Shown here piece by piece: positions 34,090 through 42,818 of a stretch of 64,000 nucleotides of DNA; the first letter of the stretch is position 1; every line of letters begins with the position of its first letter. The stretch lies in contig NZ_CP022110.1 of assembly GCF_000730165.1 (NCBI RefSeq), positions 2,363,501 to 2,427,500 on the forward strand, given 5' to 3'. Under the pieces are notes generated by a model that had not been told where the DNA came from, ran no database searches, and saw nothing but the letters and a program-made list of their open reading frames with translations. Source of the stretch: Nitrospirillum viridazoti CBAmc. GTDB taxonomy: Bacteria > Pseudomonadota > Alphaproteobacteria > Azospirillales > Azospirillaceae. The translations under genes and the position numbers were made by a program.

Positions 34090-35775
34090 TTAGTTCACGG
34101 GGTTCATATCATGGCCGGCCGCAGGTTGCAGCGGTATGATGCGGCACAACATCATCGGCTCGTCCAATGTCGAGGTGACAGGCTGGCAGGGCTCCCCGGC
34201 GCCCTTGAGGCCATAGCGTGGCAAAATCTGGTCCATCGTCCACGTCTCCCAATGCGCCAGCAGCAGGTAGAAGTCATCGCCGTTGGCGATGCCCTGATCG
34301 ATGCGCTGGCGCATCTGGCGGTTCAGCAGGATGTCGCCCTGGTCCGGATGAATGAAATAGCTCTGCAGCCGCAGGAAGGGGATCTGCGGCGGGAAGCCGG
34401 GGATGAGGAAGCTGGTGGGGGCGTAGCCGGTCATCAGGATGACGGTGTGGTCCGGCCGGGGAAGGACGGGCGCCTGCACCTCGGACACCTTGGCGCTGAA
34501 GGGCCGGTCACCCCAGGGCACGCGGGCCCAGGTGCCCGACTGGCCGGTGGCGGTCAGCAGCAGCAGCAGGGCGGCAGTGACCGCGCCCCGCGCCCGGGCC
34601 GGCGCCGGCCACAGGGCCACGGCCGCCAGGACCAGCACGGGGGCCAGCATCTCCAGCGGGATCAGGTAGCGGTAGATGGCGAACAGCTTCAGCCACACCA
34701 GGTAGCTCAAGCTGCCGGCCAGCAGAAGGTAGCGCCGGGCGCGGGCGGGTCCTGAGGTGTCCACCAAGGGCCCCTCGGCCGCGAACTGCCCGCGCAGCCA
34801 GCGGACCAGCGCCATCAGGCCGGTCAGCAGCAGCGCGACATAGGCGGCCAGCACGCGGTAATCGCGGAAGATGATCTCGCCCACCAGCTTGGGATCCAGG
34901 GCCCAGGCGAAGGGGAACAGGGCGGCGGCCACGGGGCCCTTGGGGATGAACTTGTCATCGCGGTAGGGGTCGGGCGTGCCCCAGGGGGAGTGGAAGACGT
35001 TGTTGAAGTAGGGGAACAGCGGGTTCTGGAAGTGGCTCCACAGGAACCACATCCAGTGGCCGGAGAAGATCGCCATGCCGGCCAGCACGCCCACCCCGAA
35101 GAAGAAGGCCAGGAGCAGGCGGCGCCAGGGCGTGCCGCCGGCCGCCAGGAAGGCGGCGCAGGTGCCCACGGCGAAGACGATGGTGGGCTGTTTCAGCCCC
35201 ACCCCGCTGCCTACCAGCAGGCCCGCCAGCGCCGCGCGGCGGAAAGCCGGGCCATGGGGCGCGCTCCAAGCCGCCCCTTCCCCGCCAATGGCCACCAGGA
35301 TGCCGCCCAGGACGAACAGGCTGATGACGTTGTCGTAGAAGGTGGTGCCCAGCAAGCCGACCTGGCCGCCCCCGACCATGCCGCAGACAGCGACGGCCAG
35401 GGCCACCAGGGCGCGGCGGCGTTCCGGCGTCGCTGAACGCTGCACCGTCCAGGCCAGGCCGTACAGCAGCACCAGGTTGGCGCCCTGAATGCTGCCCAAT
35501 AGGAATTCCACCACCCGGGCGGGCAGCACCTGGGCGGCCATGAAGAAGGGCAGGTCCAGCGTGGGGTTGTAGAAGCTGGCCACCTGGGCCGGCGCCACAT
35601 CCATGCCCCAGCGCCCGGTCAGGAAGGCGTAGGCGTTGTACCAATGATAGTTGCGCAAATCCCAATTGCCGTCCTGGCCCAGCAGCACGGCCCACAGGCC
35701 GAACAGGAAGGGGCCCGCCAGCAGCAGGCTGAGCGCCAGGCGGCGGGCGGAACGGTCTTGTGTGGGCAGCAGCAT
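34090..35775 (-). CDS. GT-C-like polytopic membrane protein (putative sugar transferase)
   Basis: 561 residues, about 11 transmembrane helices. A first periplasmic loop carries GQDGNWDLRNYHWYNAYAFLTGRWGMDVAPAQVASFYNP, with acidic and aromatic residues where GT-C enzymes bind the lipid-sugar. The C-terminal about 120 residues form a soluble periplasmic region. It starts the operon, 25 nt before the GT2 gene. In three-component Gtr systems the third gene is the serotype-specific transferase that moves the sugar from undecaprenyl phosphate to a surface glycan, and this is the best inference here. No clear relation to the YfhO-like array beyond the shared GT-C style. Confidence 0.75.
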   Translation of the reverse strand: MLLPTQDRSARRLALSLLLAGPFLFGLWAVLLGQDGNWDLRNYHWYNAYAFLTGRWGMDVAPAQVASFYNPTLDLPFFMAAQVLPARVVEFLLGSIQGANLVLLYGLAWTVQRSATPERRRALVALAVAVCGMVGGGQVGLLGTTFYDNVISLFVLGGILVAIGGEGAAWSAPHGPAFRRAALAGLLVGSGVGLKQPTIVFAVGTCAAFLAAGGTPWRRLLLAFFFGVGVLAGMAIFSGHWMWFLWSHFQNPLFPYFNNVFHSPWGTPDPYRDDKFIPKGPVAAALFPFAWALDPKLVGEIIFRDYRVLAAYVALLLTGLMALVRWLRGQFAAEGPLVDTSGPARARRYLLLAGSLSYLVWLKLFAIYRYLIPLEMLAPVLVLAAVALWPAPARARGAVTAALLLLLTATGQSGTWARVPWGDRPFSAKVSEVQAPVLPRPDHTVILMTGYAPTSFLIPGFPPQIPFLRLQSYFIHPDQGDILLNRQMRQRIDQGIANGDDFYLLLAHWETWTMDQILPRYGLKGAGEPCQPVTSTLDEPMMLCRIIPLQPAAGHDMNPVN

Positions 35776-35861
35776 GGGCGTCCGGCAGGCAGGAATTGGC
35801 GGGCGGATTAGGCTACAGAATTGTCAGGAAACTAGGGCGAAACTAGGTCGGTGACAGCCGG

Positions 35862-37214
35862 TCAGTGCACCATGCCGACCACGTCGGCCATGTCCGCCCC
35901 GTCCAGGTCGGTGTTGGCCAGGTCGACATCGCGCAGGTCGGCCCCCGCCATCTTGGCGTCCGACAGCTCCGCATCCTTCAGCACCGCCCCCACCAGCGAG
36001 GATTGGGACAGGACCGCCCGCTTCAGCATGGCGCCCGTCAAATTGGCGCCGTCCAGGCGGGCGCGGTGCAGGTTGGCGCTCCACAACCGCCCCGTGGAGC
36101 TTTGAATCAACACAGGCCCCAGATCGGCCCGCACCAGCTGCGCGCCGTTGAGGGTGGCGCGCTCCAGCGAGGCGCCGCGCAGGTCGGCGCGGCTGAGGTT
36201 GGCGTCGCGCAGGTCAGCCAGCGACAGGTCGGCCATGGGCATTGAAGTGCCCACCAGATTGGCCTTGCGCAGGCAGGCGCAGTGCAGCAGGGCGGCCGAC
36301 AGGTTGGCGCCCGCGAGGTCAACGCCGCTGAGGTCCAGGCTGGACAGGTCGGCCCGGGCGCCCTCGCGCCCGCCCGTCTCCACCCATTCGGAATGCAGGA
36401 CCAGCATGGCGGACAGGTCCAGGCCGGCATCCTCGGGCGTGGGGGCGTGAATGCCCTCCAGCACCTCTTCGGCGCGGCGCGCGTTGTCGTCCAGGATGGT
36501 GCCCATCATCAGGGCGCCGGCGAATCGGGCCAGGCCCAGCTCCGCCCCCGTCAGGTCGGCGCCGTGCAGCTTGGCACCCGTCAGATTGGCGCCCGTCAGA
36601 TCGGCGCCCTTCAGGTCGCAGCCGGTCAGGTTGGTGTTGGTCAGGTTGGCGCGCGCCATCTTGGCGCCGCGCATGATGCAGTCCGTCAGATCCGACTGCA
36701 CCAGGAAGGTGTTGGACAGCTTGGCCCGGCTGAGGTCGGCGCCCACCACGGTGGCGCACGACAATTCCGTCTGCACGGGCACGGCGTCGAATTCGTGCGG
36801 GGTGATGCTGCCGTCCTTGCGGACGTGCATGATGGTGCCTTCGCGCAGGTCGGCCTCGGCCATGGAGGCCTGGTTCAGCACGGCGCCGCGCATGCAGGCG
36901 CCGCGCAGGTCGGCCCGGCGCAGGTCGGAGCGTTCCAGGTTGGCCAGGCGCAGATCCGCGGCGTACAGCGACGCCCCCGTCAGGACGCAATCCACCATGC
37001 GGGCGCCGAACAGCTTGGCGCCCGAGAAATCGGCCTCGGCCAGGTTCAGACCGGACAGATCCATATGCGAAAGGTCACGCAGCTTGAAGCTGGCACGCAC
37101 GCCCCCAGGCTGCTTCGTCAGAAACGCCCGATGCTTGCCAACAATCGCCAGCAACTCCGTCTGGCTCATCCTGGACCGTTCGGGTTCGGCATTTCTGCCG
37201 GACGACATTGACAT
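35862..37214 (-). CDS. Pentapeptide-repeat protein, complete
   Basis: 450 residues. After about 30 residues with a helix (TELLAIVGKHRAFLTKQPGG) it is nearly all A(D/N)LxG/R pentapeptides, about 60 turns-worth in three blocks. The blocks are broken at about residue 135 (MHVRKDGSITPHEFDAVPV) and about 245-290 (a helix-like EEVLEGIHAPTPEDAGLDLSAMLVLHSEWVETGGREGARADLS). The same break pattern occurs in the protein at 1-1185, so they are paralogs about 35 kb apart. It is expected to be a cytoplasmic beta-helix. Gyrase-protecting Qnr/MfpA proteins share the fold, but this one is about twice their length, so that role is not implied. It runs divergently from ffh. Confidence 0.88.
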   Translation of the reverse strand: MSMSSGRNAEPERSRMSQTELLAIVGKHRAFLTKQPGGVRASFKLRDLSHMDLSGLNLAEADFSGAKLFGARMVDCVLTGASLYAADLRLANLERSDLRRADLRGACMRGAVLNQASMAEADLREGTIMHVRKDGSITPHEFDAVPVQTELSCATVVGADLSRAKLSNTFLVQSDLTDCIMRGAKMARANLTNTNLTGCDLKGADLTGANLTGAKLHGADLTGAELGLARFAGALMMGTILDDNARRAEEVLEGIHAPTPEDAGLDLSAMLVLHSEWVETGGREGARADLSSLDLSGVDLAGANLSAALLHCACLRKANLVGTSMPMADLSLADLRDANLSRADLRGASLERATLNGAQLVRADLGPVLIQSSTGRLWSANLHRARLDGANLTGAMLKRAVLSQSSLVGAVLKDAELSDAKMAGADLRDVDLANTDLDGADMADVVGMVH

Positions 37215-37528
37215 ACAAGCCTCCGCGGGGCCGGTCCCCCCCGCAATTCGAATCCGCCACGGAATGGCGCACTACCAAAGACTACCCCGATAACCCGTTC
37301 ATACCTTATCTTAAAGGCGCGCTGGAAGAGGGGGCGCGCACCCAAAATGAGCCTCTAGGCGAAATAGCGGGCCTGTCACCCCGTCTATTACAGGTGTACA
37401 GGCCGTTGACAATCGCCCGTTTTGGTTAAGGACCCGCCGCCGCCGTCCCTGATCCAGGCGCGACATCGCCGTTACCATCACCGCCTTGCCGCGGGGCGTC
37501 CCGTGGGGCGTCCTTGACTCCAGAAGCA

Positions 37529-37557
37529 TTGACAGACGCCCTCCACAGGTCTAGATA
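37529..37557 (+). promoter_or_regulatory. Predicted sigma70 promoter upstream of ffh
   Basis: Perfect -35 TTGACA (37529-37534), an exact 17-nt spacer and -10 TAGATA (37552-37557). It would start transcription near 37564, either for a small RNA ending at 37660 or, by read-through, for ffh. Confidence 0.5.
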
Positions 37558-37563
37558 GCCCCA

Positions 37564-37660
37564 CCTCGGCCCTGGATCCGTCAGATCCGGGACTGAGACC
37601 GCATCCCGCGCCACGGCGCGACGCCAGTCCACGAGTTTCGTGCACTGGCGCTTTTCGTTT
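37564..37660 (+). ncRNA. Possible small RNA (or ffh leader attenuator)
   Basis: Between the promoter above and an intrinsic terminator lie about 95 nt with three hairpins: GGATC-CGTCA-GATCC, a CGCGCC/GGCGCG pair, and the terminal GCCAGT..ACGA-GTT-TCGT..ACTGGC stem followed by GCTTTTCGTTT. The ffh start is a further 75 nt downstream. No known RNA family is recognised. Confidence 0.35.
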
Positions 37661-37734
37661 GGGCAAATGGGCCTGAATGGACACTTGGACTAGGGGCGGG
37701 ATGAAGATCGGAACGGCAATGGCCAGGACGGGTT

Positions 37735-39090
37735 ATGTTTGACGGCTTGACAGGACGGCTCGGCGATATCTTCGACCGGCTGCGTCGGCGCGGCGCCCTC
37801 ACCGAAGAGGACGTTGGTGCTGCGCTGCGCGAAGTGCGCGTGGCCCTGCTCGAAGCCGACGTGGCGCTGCCCGTGGTCAAGTCCTTCATCAACGGGGTGA
37901 AGGAAAAGGCCGTCGGGCAGGAGGTGCTGCGCTCCATCACCCCCGGCCAGATGGTCATCAAGATCGTCCACGACCATCTGGTCGAGATGCTGGGCGAGCA
38001 GAACGAGGGCATCAACCTCAACGCCGAGGCGCCGGTGCCGGTGCTGATGCTGGGCCTGCAGGGCTCGGGCAAGACCACCAGCACCGCCAAGATCGCCCGC
38101 CTGCTGAAGACCCGCGAGAAGAAAAAGGTGCTGATGGCGTCGCTGGACACGCGACGCCCGGCCGCCCAGGAACAGCTGCGGGTGTTGGGTGAGCAGGTGG
38201 ACGTGGCCACCCTGCCCATCGTCCCCGGCGAAGACCCGGTGACCATCGCCCAGCGCGCCATGCGCGTCGGCCGGCTGGAAGGCTATGACGTCGTCATGCT
38301 GGACACCGCCGGCCGCCTTGCCATCGACGAGGAGTTGATGGACGAGGTCGTGCGCATCCGCGACGTGACCAAGCCGGTGGAAAGCCTGCTGGTGGTCGAC
38401 GCCATGACCGGCCAGGACGCCGTCACCGTCGCCACCAACTTCAATGACAAGGTCGGCGTCACCGGCATCGTCATGACCCGCATCGATGGCGACGCCCGGG
38501 GCGGCGCCGCCCTGTCGATGCGCCAGATCACCGGGCGCCCCATCAAGCTGCTGGGCACCGGCGAAAAGATCGACGCGCTGGAAGCCTTCCACCCCGACCG
38601 CATCGCCGGCCGCATCCTGGGCATGGGCGACGTGCTCAGCCTGGTGGAGAAGGCCGCCGAGACCATCGACCGCGAGGAAGCCGAGAAGCTTGCCGCGAAG
38701 ATGGAGAAGGGCAACTTCGACCTGGACGACATGCTGTCCCAGCTGCGCCAGATCCGGAAGATGGGGGGGATGGGCGGCATGCTGTCCATGCTGCCCGGCG
38801 TGGGCAAGATCAAGGACCAGCTGTCCAAGGCCAACATCGACGAGCGCATGCTGAAGCGTCAGGAGGCGATCATCACCTCCATGACCCAGAAAGAGCGCCG
38901 CGACATCAAGATACTGAACGCATCGCGCCGGCGCCGCATCGCGCTGGGGTCCGGGACCACGGTGGCCGACGTCAACCGGCTGCTGAAGCAGTACCAGGAC
39001 ATGGCCGATATGATGCGCAAGTTCAAGAAACTGGGGAAAAAGGGCCTGATGCGCCAGGGCCTGTCGGCCCTGATGCCCAAGGGTCGCTGA
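37735..39090 (+). CDS. ffh: Signal recognition particle protein Ffh
   Basis: 451 residues. SRP54 GTPase that binds signal sequences of nascent membrane proteins and delivers them to FtsY. N domain (1-90), G domain with GLQGSGKTTSTAK (G1), LDTRRPAAQEQL (G2), LDTAGRLAIDEELM (G3) and TRIDGDARGGAALS (G4). The methionine-rich M domain (MLSQLRQIRKMGGMGGMLSMLPG and MRKFKKLGKKGLMRQ) is complete. First gene of ffh-rpsP-rimM-trmD-rplS, with SD AGGAC before ATG 37735. Confidence 0.97.
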   Translation: MFDGLTGRLGDIFDRLRRRGALTEEDVGAALREVRVALLEADVALPVVKSFINGVKEKAVGQEVLRSITPGQMVIKIVHDHLVEMLGEQNEGINLNAEAPVPVLMLGLQGSGKTTSTAKIARLLKTREKKKVLMASLDTRRPAAQEQLRVLGEQVDVATLPIVPGEDPVTIAQRAMRVGRLEGYDVVMLDTAGRLAIDEELMDEVVRIRDVTKPVESLLVVDAMTGQDAVTVATNFNDKVGVTGIVMTRIDGDARGGAALSMRQITGRPIKLLGTGEKIDALEAFHPDRIAGRILGMGDVLSLVEKAAETIDREEAEKLAAKMEKGNFDLDDMLSQLRQIRKMGGMGGMLSMLPGVGKIKDQLSKANIDERMLKRQEAIITSMTQKERRDIKILNASRRRRIALGSGTTVADVNRLLKQYQDMADMMRKFKKLGKKGLMRQGLSALMPKGR

Positions 39091-39161
39091 TCCGCCAGCC
39101 AAATTTAGTATTCGCGTTTCACCATCATCGTTAGTTCAACATCAGAGTCAGGAAGTAAGAA

Positions 39162-39512
39162 ATGTCCCTCAAGATTCGTCTGGCCCGCGGTGGCGCCAAG
39201 AAGCGTCCGTTCTACAGCATCGTCGTGTCCGATAGCCGTTCGCCCCGCGACGGCAACTTCATCGAGAAGATCGGCACCTACAACCCGATGCTGCCGCGTG
39301 ACCATGCCGAGCGCATCACCCTGAAGGAAGAGCGCGCCCGCCACTGGCTGTCCGTGGGCGCCCAGCCGACCGACCGCGTCGCCCTGTTCCTGGGCCGCGC
39401 CAACATCATCGAGCTGCCGAAGGTCCGCGAGACCCCGAAGAAGTCCGCCCCCAAGGCGAAGGCCCAGGAGCGCGCCAAGCTGGCCGCCGCTGCCGCCGGC
39501 AGCGAGGGCTGA
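39162..39512 (+). CDS. rpsP: 30S ribosomal protein S16
   Basis: 116 residues, starting [42 protein letters not shown], a textbook S16. The core is about 80 residues, plus a Lys/Ala-rich tail typical of alphaproteobacteria. Strong SD GGAAGTAAGAA. Conserved order with ffh, rimM, trmD and rplS. Confidence 0.97.
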   Translation: MSLKIRLARGGAKKRPFYSIVVSDSRSPRDGNFIEKIGTYNPMLPRDHAERITLKEERARHWLSVGAQPTDRVALFLGRANIIELPKVRETPKKSAPKAKAQERAKLAAAAAGSEG

Positions 39513-39588
39513 TTGGCCTGAGGCCGACCGCCCCCCCTGCCTATGGAAACAAGGGCGGGCGGGCCGGCATCGAGGTTGACGAGTTGCG

Positions 39589-39612
39589 ACGGGGGCGGGT
39601 GACCGCCCCCGT
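39589..39612 (+). promoter_or_regulatory. Perfect hairpin with GNRA tetraloop between rpsP and rimM
   Basis: ACGGGGGCGG-GTGA-CCGCCCCCGT, a 10-bp stem closed by a GUGA (GNRA) tetraloop, 41 nt before the rimM start. Only a broken T-run follows (TCAGCTTTT), so it may attenuate, process or stabilise mRNA rather than fully terminate. That would lower rimM-trmD relative to rpsP. Confidence 0.6.
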
Positions 39613-39653
39613 TCAGCTTTTCCGCCGTTTACAGTCTTCCAGAGAGTATCGTT

Positions 39654-40295
39654 ATGGAAACCGCCACGCGCATCTGCGTCGGGCAGTTCGTGGGCAGCCA
39701 CGGGGTGCGCGGCCGCGTCAAGGTGAAGAGCTACACGGCCGTACCGGAGTCGCTGTTCGCCTATGGCCAGCTGACCGACGAGTCGGGCGCCCGCGCCTTC
39801 GCCCTGACCATGACCGGCATGGGCAAGGATCACTTCCTGGCGGAATTGCAGGGCGTGCGCGACCGTGACGCCGCCGACGCCCTGAAGGGCACGCGGCTGT
39901 ACATCAACCGCGACCAGTTGCCGGCGACAGACGATGAGGATGAATTCTACCACGCCGACCTGATCGGCCTGGTGGCGACCACGGCCGATGGCGAACCCTT
40001 CGGCGAGATCAAGGCCATCTACGATTTCGGTGGCGGCGACATGCTGGAGATCGCGCACGCGGCCTCCGGCAAGATGGTCACCATCCCCTTCACCCGCGCC
40101 GCCGTGCCGGTGGTGGACGTGAAGGCCGGGATCGTCACGGTGGAACCGCCGGCCGGCCTGTTCGAGAAGGTCAAGCCCACGCCGGAGGAACTGGCCGAGA
40201 TGGAAGGCGGCCCCGCCGCTGACGAGGCGGTCGCCTCGGAAGAGGACGTGCCCGAGGCCGCAGAGGCCGAGGGTGACGAAGGCGCCGGGGCCTGA
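39654..40295 (+). CDS. rimM: 16S rRNA processing protein RimM
   Basis: 213 residues. Assists 30S assembly with S19. N-terminal beta-barrel ([26 protein letters not shown]) and C-terminal PRC-barrel ([66 protein letters not shown]). The last about 40 residues are an acidic Glu/Ala-rich tail longer than in E. coli. Ends 4 nt before trmD. Confidence 0.95.
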   Translation: METATRICVGQFVGSHGVRGRVKVKSYTAVPESLFAYGQLTDESGARAFALTMTGMGKDHFLAELQGVRDRDAADALKGTRLYINRDQLPATDDEDEFYHADLIGLVATTADGEPFGEIKAIYDFGGGDMLEIAHAASGKMVTIPFTRAAVPVVDVKAGIVTVEPPAGLFEKVKPTPEELAEMEGGPAADEAVASEEDVPEAAEAEGDEGAGA

Positions 40296-40299
40296 GTCC

Positions 40300-41136
40300 A
40301 TGACGGCCGGCTGGCATGTGACGGTGCTGACCTTGTTCCCGGAAATGTTTCCGGGACCGCTGGGCATGAGCCTTGCGGGGAAAGCGCTTGAAAATGGCAC
40401 CTGGTCGCTGGAATCAGTGGACATCCGGTCGTTCGCGAGTGATAAACACCGCTCCGTGGACGACACCCCGTTCGGCGGCGGACCAGGTATGGTCATGCGG
40501 CCCGACGTCCTGGATGCAGCCCTGACCGCCAGCCGGTCGCGGCTGAGCCAGGACCAGAGGGAACGGGGCCGGGCGATCTACCTCTCGCCGCGTGGACGTG
40601 TGTTGGATCAGGCGCTGGTACGGGAACTCGTATCGGTACCCAGTCTCACAGTGTTGTGTGGGCGGTACGAGGGGGTGGATGAGCGGGTCCTGGAAGCGCA
40701 GGGCCTCGAGGAAGTGAGCCTCGGGGATTTCGTGCTTTCCGGGGGTGAGCCTGCGGCGCTGTGCCTGATCGACGCCTGTGTCCGGCTGTTGCCGGGCGTC
40801 ATGGGCAACGTCGAGACGGCGGGCGAAGAGAGTTTCGAGCGGGGATTGCTGGAGTATCCCCACTATACGCGGCCAGCCGTCTGGCAAGACCGCGCGGTGC
40901 CCGAGGTTCTACTCTCCGGGCATCATGAGAAGGTGAAAGCCTGGCGGTTGGCCGAGGCGGAGCGCATCACCAGGGACCGGCGACCGGACCTGTGGCAGCG
41001 CTACGAGGAGAGCCGGCCCAAGGCCGAAACCAAGAGCCGCCGCCGGCGTAAGCCGCGAAGCGGTTCGACCCTAGAGGATGGCGTTTCCCTGGTGGATCCC
41101 ACCGCGGAAACGGCGCCTGTGCCAAACCTGGATTGA
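40300..41136 (+). CDS. trmD: tRNA (guanine37-N1)-methyltransferase
   Basis: 278 residues. Methylates G37 to prevent +1 frameshifting. SPOUT fold with [23 protein letters not shown], the [18 protein letters not shown] loop and the trefoil-knot SAM site [17 protein letters not shown] / [14 protein letters not shown] / [25 protein letters not shown]. It has a Lys/Arg-rich C-terminal tail of about 40 residues. The start is ATG 40300, matching the family [15 protein letters not shown]; the longer frame from 40273 overlaps rimM. Confidence 0.96.
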   Translation: MTAGWHVTVLTLFPEMFPGPLGMSLAGKALENGTWSLESVDIRSFASDKHRSVDDTPFGGGPGMVMRPDVLDAALTASRSRLSQDQRERGRAIYLSPRGRVLDQALVRELVSVPSLTVLCGRYEGVDERVLEAQGLEEVSLGDFVLSGGEPAALCLIDACVRLLPGVMGNVETAGEESFERGLLEYPHYTRPAVWQDRAVPEVLLSGHHEKVKAWRLAEAERITRDRRPDLWQRYEESRPKAETKSRRRRKPRSGSTLEDGVSLVDPTAETAPVPNLD

Positions 41137-41179
41137 CCGCCGTGAGGCTGGCCATTGTCATCATGTGGAGTTGAGTGCC

Positions 41180-41566
41180 ATGAACATCATCCAGAAGCTC
41201 GAGCAAGAGCAGATTGAAAAGCTGACCGCCACCCGTGCGGTTCCGGAATTCTCCCCGGGCGACACCGTGAAGGTGAACGTGAAGGTCGTCGAAGGCTCGC
41301 GTGAGCGCGTGCAGGCCTACGAAGGCGTCGTCATCGCCCGCCGCAACGCCGGCGTGAGCTCCAGCTTCACCGTCCGCAAGATCAGCTACGGCGAAGGCGT
41401 GGAGCGTGTGTTCCCGCTGTACAGCCCGCGCCTGGACAGCATCGAAGTCATCCGCAAGGGTGACGTGCGCCGCGCCAAGCTGTACTACCTGCGCGATCGC
41501 CGCGGCAAGTCGGCCCGCATCTCCGAGCGCACCACCGGCCGCGGCATGAACAACAAGGACGCCTGA
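41180..41566 (+). CDS. rplS: 50S ribosomal protein L19
   Basis: 128 residues: [58 protein letters not shown], then [22 protein letters not shown] and [15 protein letters not shown], i.e. complete L19. ATG 41180 has GGAG upstream; the frame from 41078 overlaps trmD and is rejected. Last gene of the operon, closed by the terminator at 41637-41668. Confidence 0.97.
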   Translation: MNIIQKLEQEQIEKLTATRAVPEFSPGDTVKVNVKVVEGSRERVQAYEGVVIARRNAGVSSSFTVRKISYGEGVERVFPLYSPRLDSIEVIRKGDVRRAKLYYLRDRRGKSARISERTTGRGMNNKDA

Positions 41567-41636
41567 GGCGCCCGGTTGTGAGCCCAGGCGGCCGCCAGCG
41601 GGCGCCGCCGTCGGTTTCAAGTCGATAGAGTACCAG

Positions 41637-41668
41637 ACACCCGCCGGACAGCGTTCGGCGGGTGTTTT
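41637..41668 (+). terminator. Intrinsic terminator of the ffh-rplS operon
   Basis: ACACCCGCCG / CGGCGGGTGT perfect 10-bp stem, 9-nt loop, then TTTTC; 70 nt after the rplS stop. Confidence 0.85.
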
Positions 41669-41716
41669 CATTGTGGGATCGGCCTCTTCGAAATTGGGCT
41701 ATCCCATGCGGCGGTC

Positions 41717-41786
41717 AGGGTTCCCAGATCAGGGCTCCCAGATCAGGGCTCCCAGATCAGGGCTCCCAGATCAGGGCTCCCAGACA
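41717..41786. repeat. 14-bp tandem repeat, about five copies
   Basis: Unit AGGGCTCCCAGATC. Copy 1 (41717-41730) has one T for C; copies 2-4 are identical (41731-41772); copy 5 (41773-41786) diverges at its end. The lysR-type gene stops inside the array at 41771, so its last codons come from a repeat unit. Because 14 is not a multiple of 3, copy-number change would alter that C-terminus. Confidence 0.9.
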
Positions 41787-42691
41787 GGCGGGGTTCCGAT
41801 CGCCGACCGTAAACCATCGATGAAGGCGCGCAACTTGGCCGATGGCTCCTGCAAGGCCCGGAGCAGGAAGATGCCCTGCGGGTCCCTTGCCCAGGGTTCC
41901 CCGTCCAGCGCGAGCCGCTTGAGGTGCCCGGCGCGAACATCGGGTCCGACCACCCAACTGGGCAGGAAAGCCACGCCCATGCCCTCAAGGGCGGCAAGCC
42001 GCAACGCCTCGAAATCGTCAGAACGAAAGACGACCGCACCACAGCCTGGCTGGCCCCCGGCATCGCCCAGCATGTCGGCCCAGCCCAGGAGGTCGGCGCC
42101 GTGCAGCTTGTCGAGTAGCCGATGGCCGCGCAAATCGTCGATACCGTCCGGCGTGCCGTGCCGGTCCAGATAACCGGGAGCGGCGACCGCCAGCCGGGAT
42201 TGATCGGCGAGCTTGGTGGCGATCAAGGCGCTATCGGCGAGGTGCCCGATGCGGATGACGGCGTCGAGGCGATCGCGCGCCGGATCGGCCAAGCGCTCCG
42301 TCAAATCCAGTTCCACCGACAGGCCGGGATGGTCCCGCATCAGGGTGCCCGCCACCGGTAGAACGTACCGCTTGCCGAAGGTGGGAAAGCAGGCGATGCG
42401 CAGGACGCCGGCAATCGCCCCATCGAAGGCGGCGATTTCGGCATGGACATCGACAAGATCGTCGATCAGGCGCTGGCCGCGTTCAAACAGCCTCTCCCCC
42501 GCATCCGTCATCGCCAGCGCGCGGGTGGAGCGCACCAGCACCCGCACGCCCAGGCCATGCTCCAAGGCGTCGATTTGCCGGACGATGGCCGACGGCGTCA
42601 CCCCCCGCCGGCGCGCGGCGCCCGAGAAGCTTCCCGCCCGCACGACGTCGACGAAAACGGCCACGAACTCGGCGAACCTCGGGTCCTTCAT
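41771..42691 (-). CDS. LysR-family transcriptional regulator
   Basis: 306 residues. N-terminal winged helix-turn-helix (FAEFVAVFVDVVRAGSFSGAARRRGVTPSAIVRQIDALEHGLGVRVLVRSTRALAMTDAGERL), then an effector-binding domain of the CrgA/DmlR type (GVLRIACFPTFGKRYVLPVAGTLMRDHPGLSVELDLTERLADP). ATG 42691 with GGAGCAAAG upstream is chosen; the frame to 42916 overlaps the divergent gene. It is 127 bp from and divergent to the pair 42819-44359, the usual sign that it controls them. Its 3' end lies in a 14-bp tandem repeat. Confidence 0.92.
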   Translation of the reverse strand: MKDPRFAEFVAVFVDVVRAGSFSGAARRRGVTPSAIVRQIDALEHGLGVRVLVRSTRALAMTDAGERLFERGQRLIDDLVDVHAEIAAFDGAIAGVLRIACFPTFGKRYVLPVAGTLMRDHPGLSVELDLTERLADPARDRLDAVIRIGHLADSALIATKLADQSRLAVAAPGYLDRHGTPDGIDDLRGHRLLDKLHGADLLGWADMLGDAGGQPGCGAVVFRSDDFEALRLAALEGMGVAFLPSWVVGPDVRAGHLKRLALDGEPWARDPQGIFLLRALQEPSAKLRAFIDGLRSAIGTPPVWEP

Positions 42692-42818
42692 CTTTGCTCC
42701 GCAGGCAAAGCCATTTCGAGGAATGGCCGCGTTATCAGGCGACGCTCCTGGTCGCATGGTTGGGCTCATCGGACGTGGCGCCCCGCCCGCCGATCCAACC
42801 CAAGCTGGAGACGCCACC

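Larger units (their letters stand above)
37215..37734. other. 520-bp intergenic region upstream of ffh
   Basis: It holds a good promoter (37529-37557), a possible short transcript with its own terminator (37564-37660), and the ffh leader. A second TTGACA (37406-37411) lacks a convincing -10. The short frame 37208-37429 starts on TTG with no SD and is not credited. No SRP RNA motif is found here. Confidence 0.5.

Noticed and set aside
35862-37214. Pentapeptide protein as a quinolone-resistance (Qnr) gene
   Set aside because: Fold is shared, but length and break pattern differ and no supporting context exists.
37208-37429. Short plus-strand frame upstream of ffh
   Set aside because: Starts at TTG inside a TTGACA-like element with no SD and no conserved-looking protein.
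37430-37734. SRP (4.5S) RNA next to ffh
   Set aside because: The conserved domain IV loop (GGAAGCAG-like) is absent; only generic hairpins are seen.
41717-41786. Short repeats as a CRISPR array
   Set aside because: Units are directly adjacent 14-mers without spacers and no cas genes are present.
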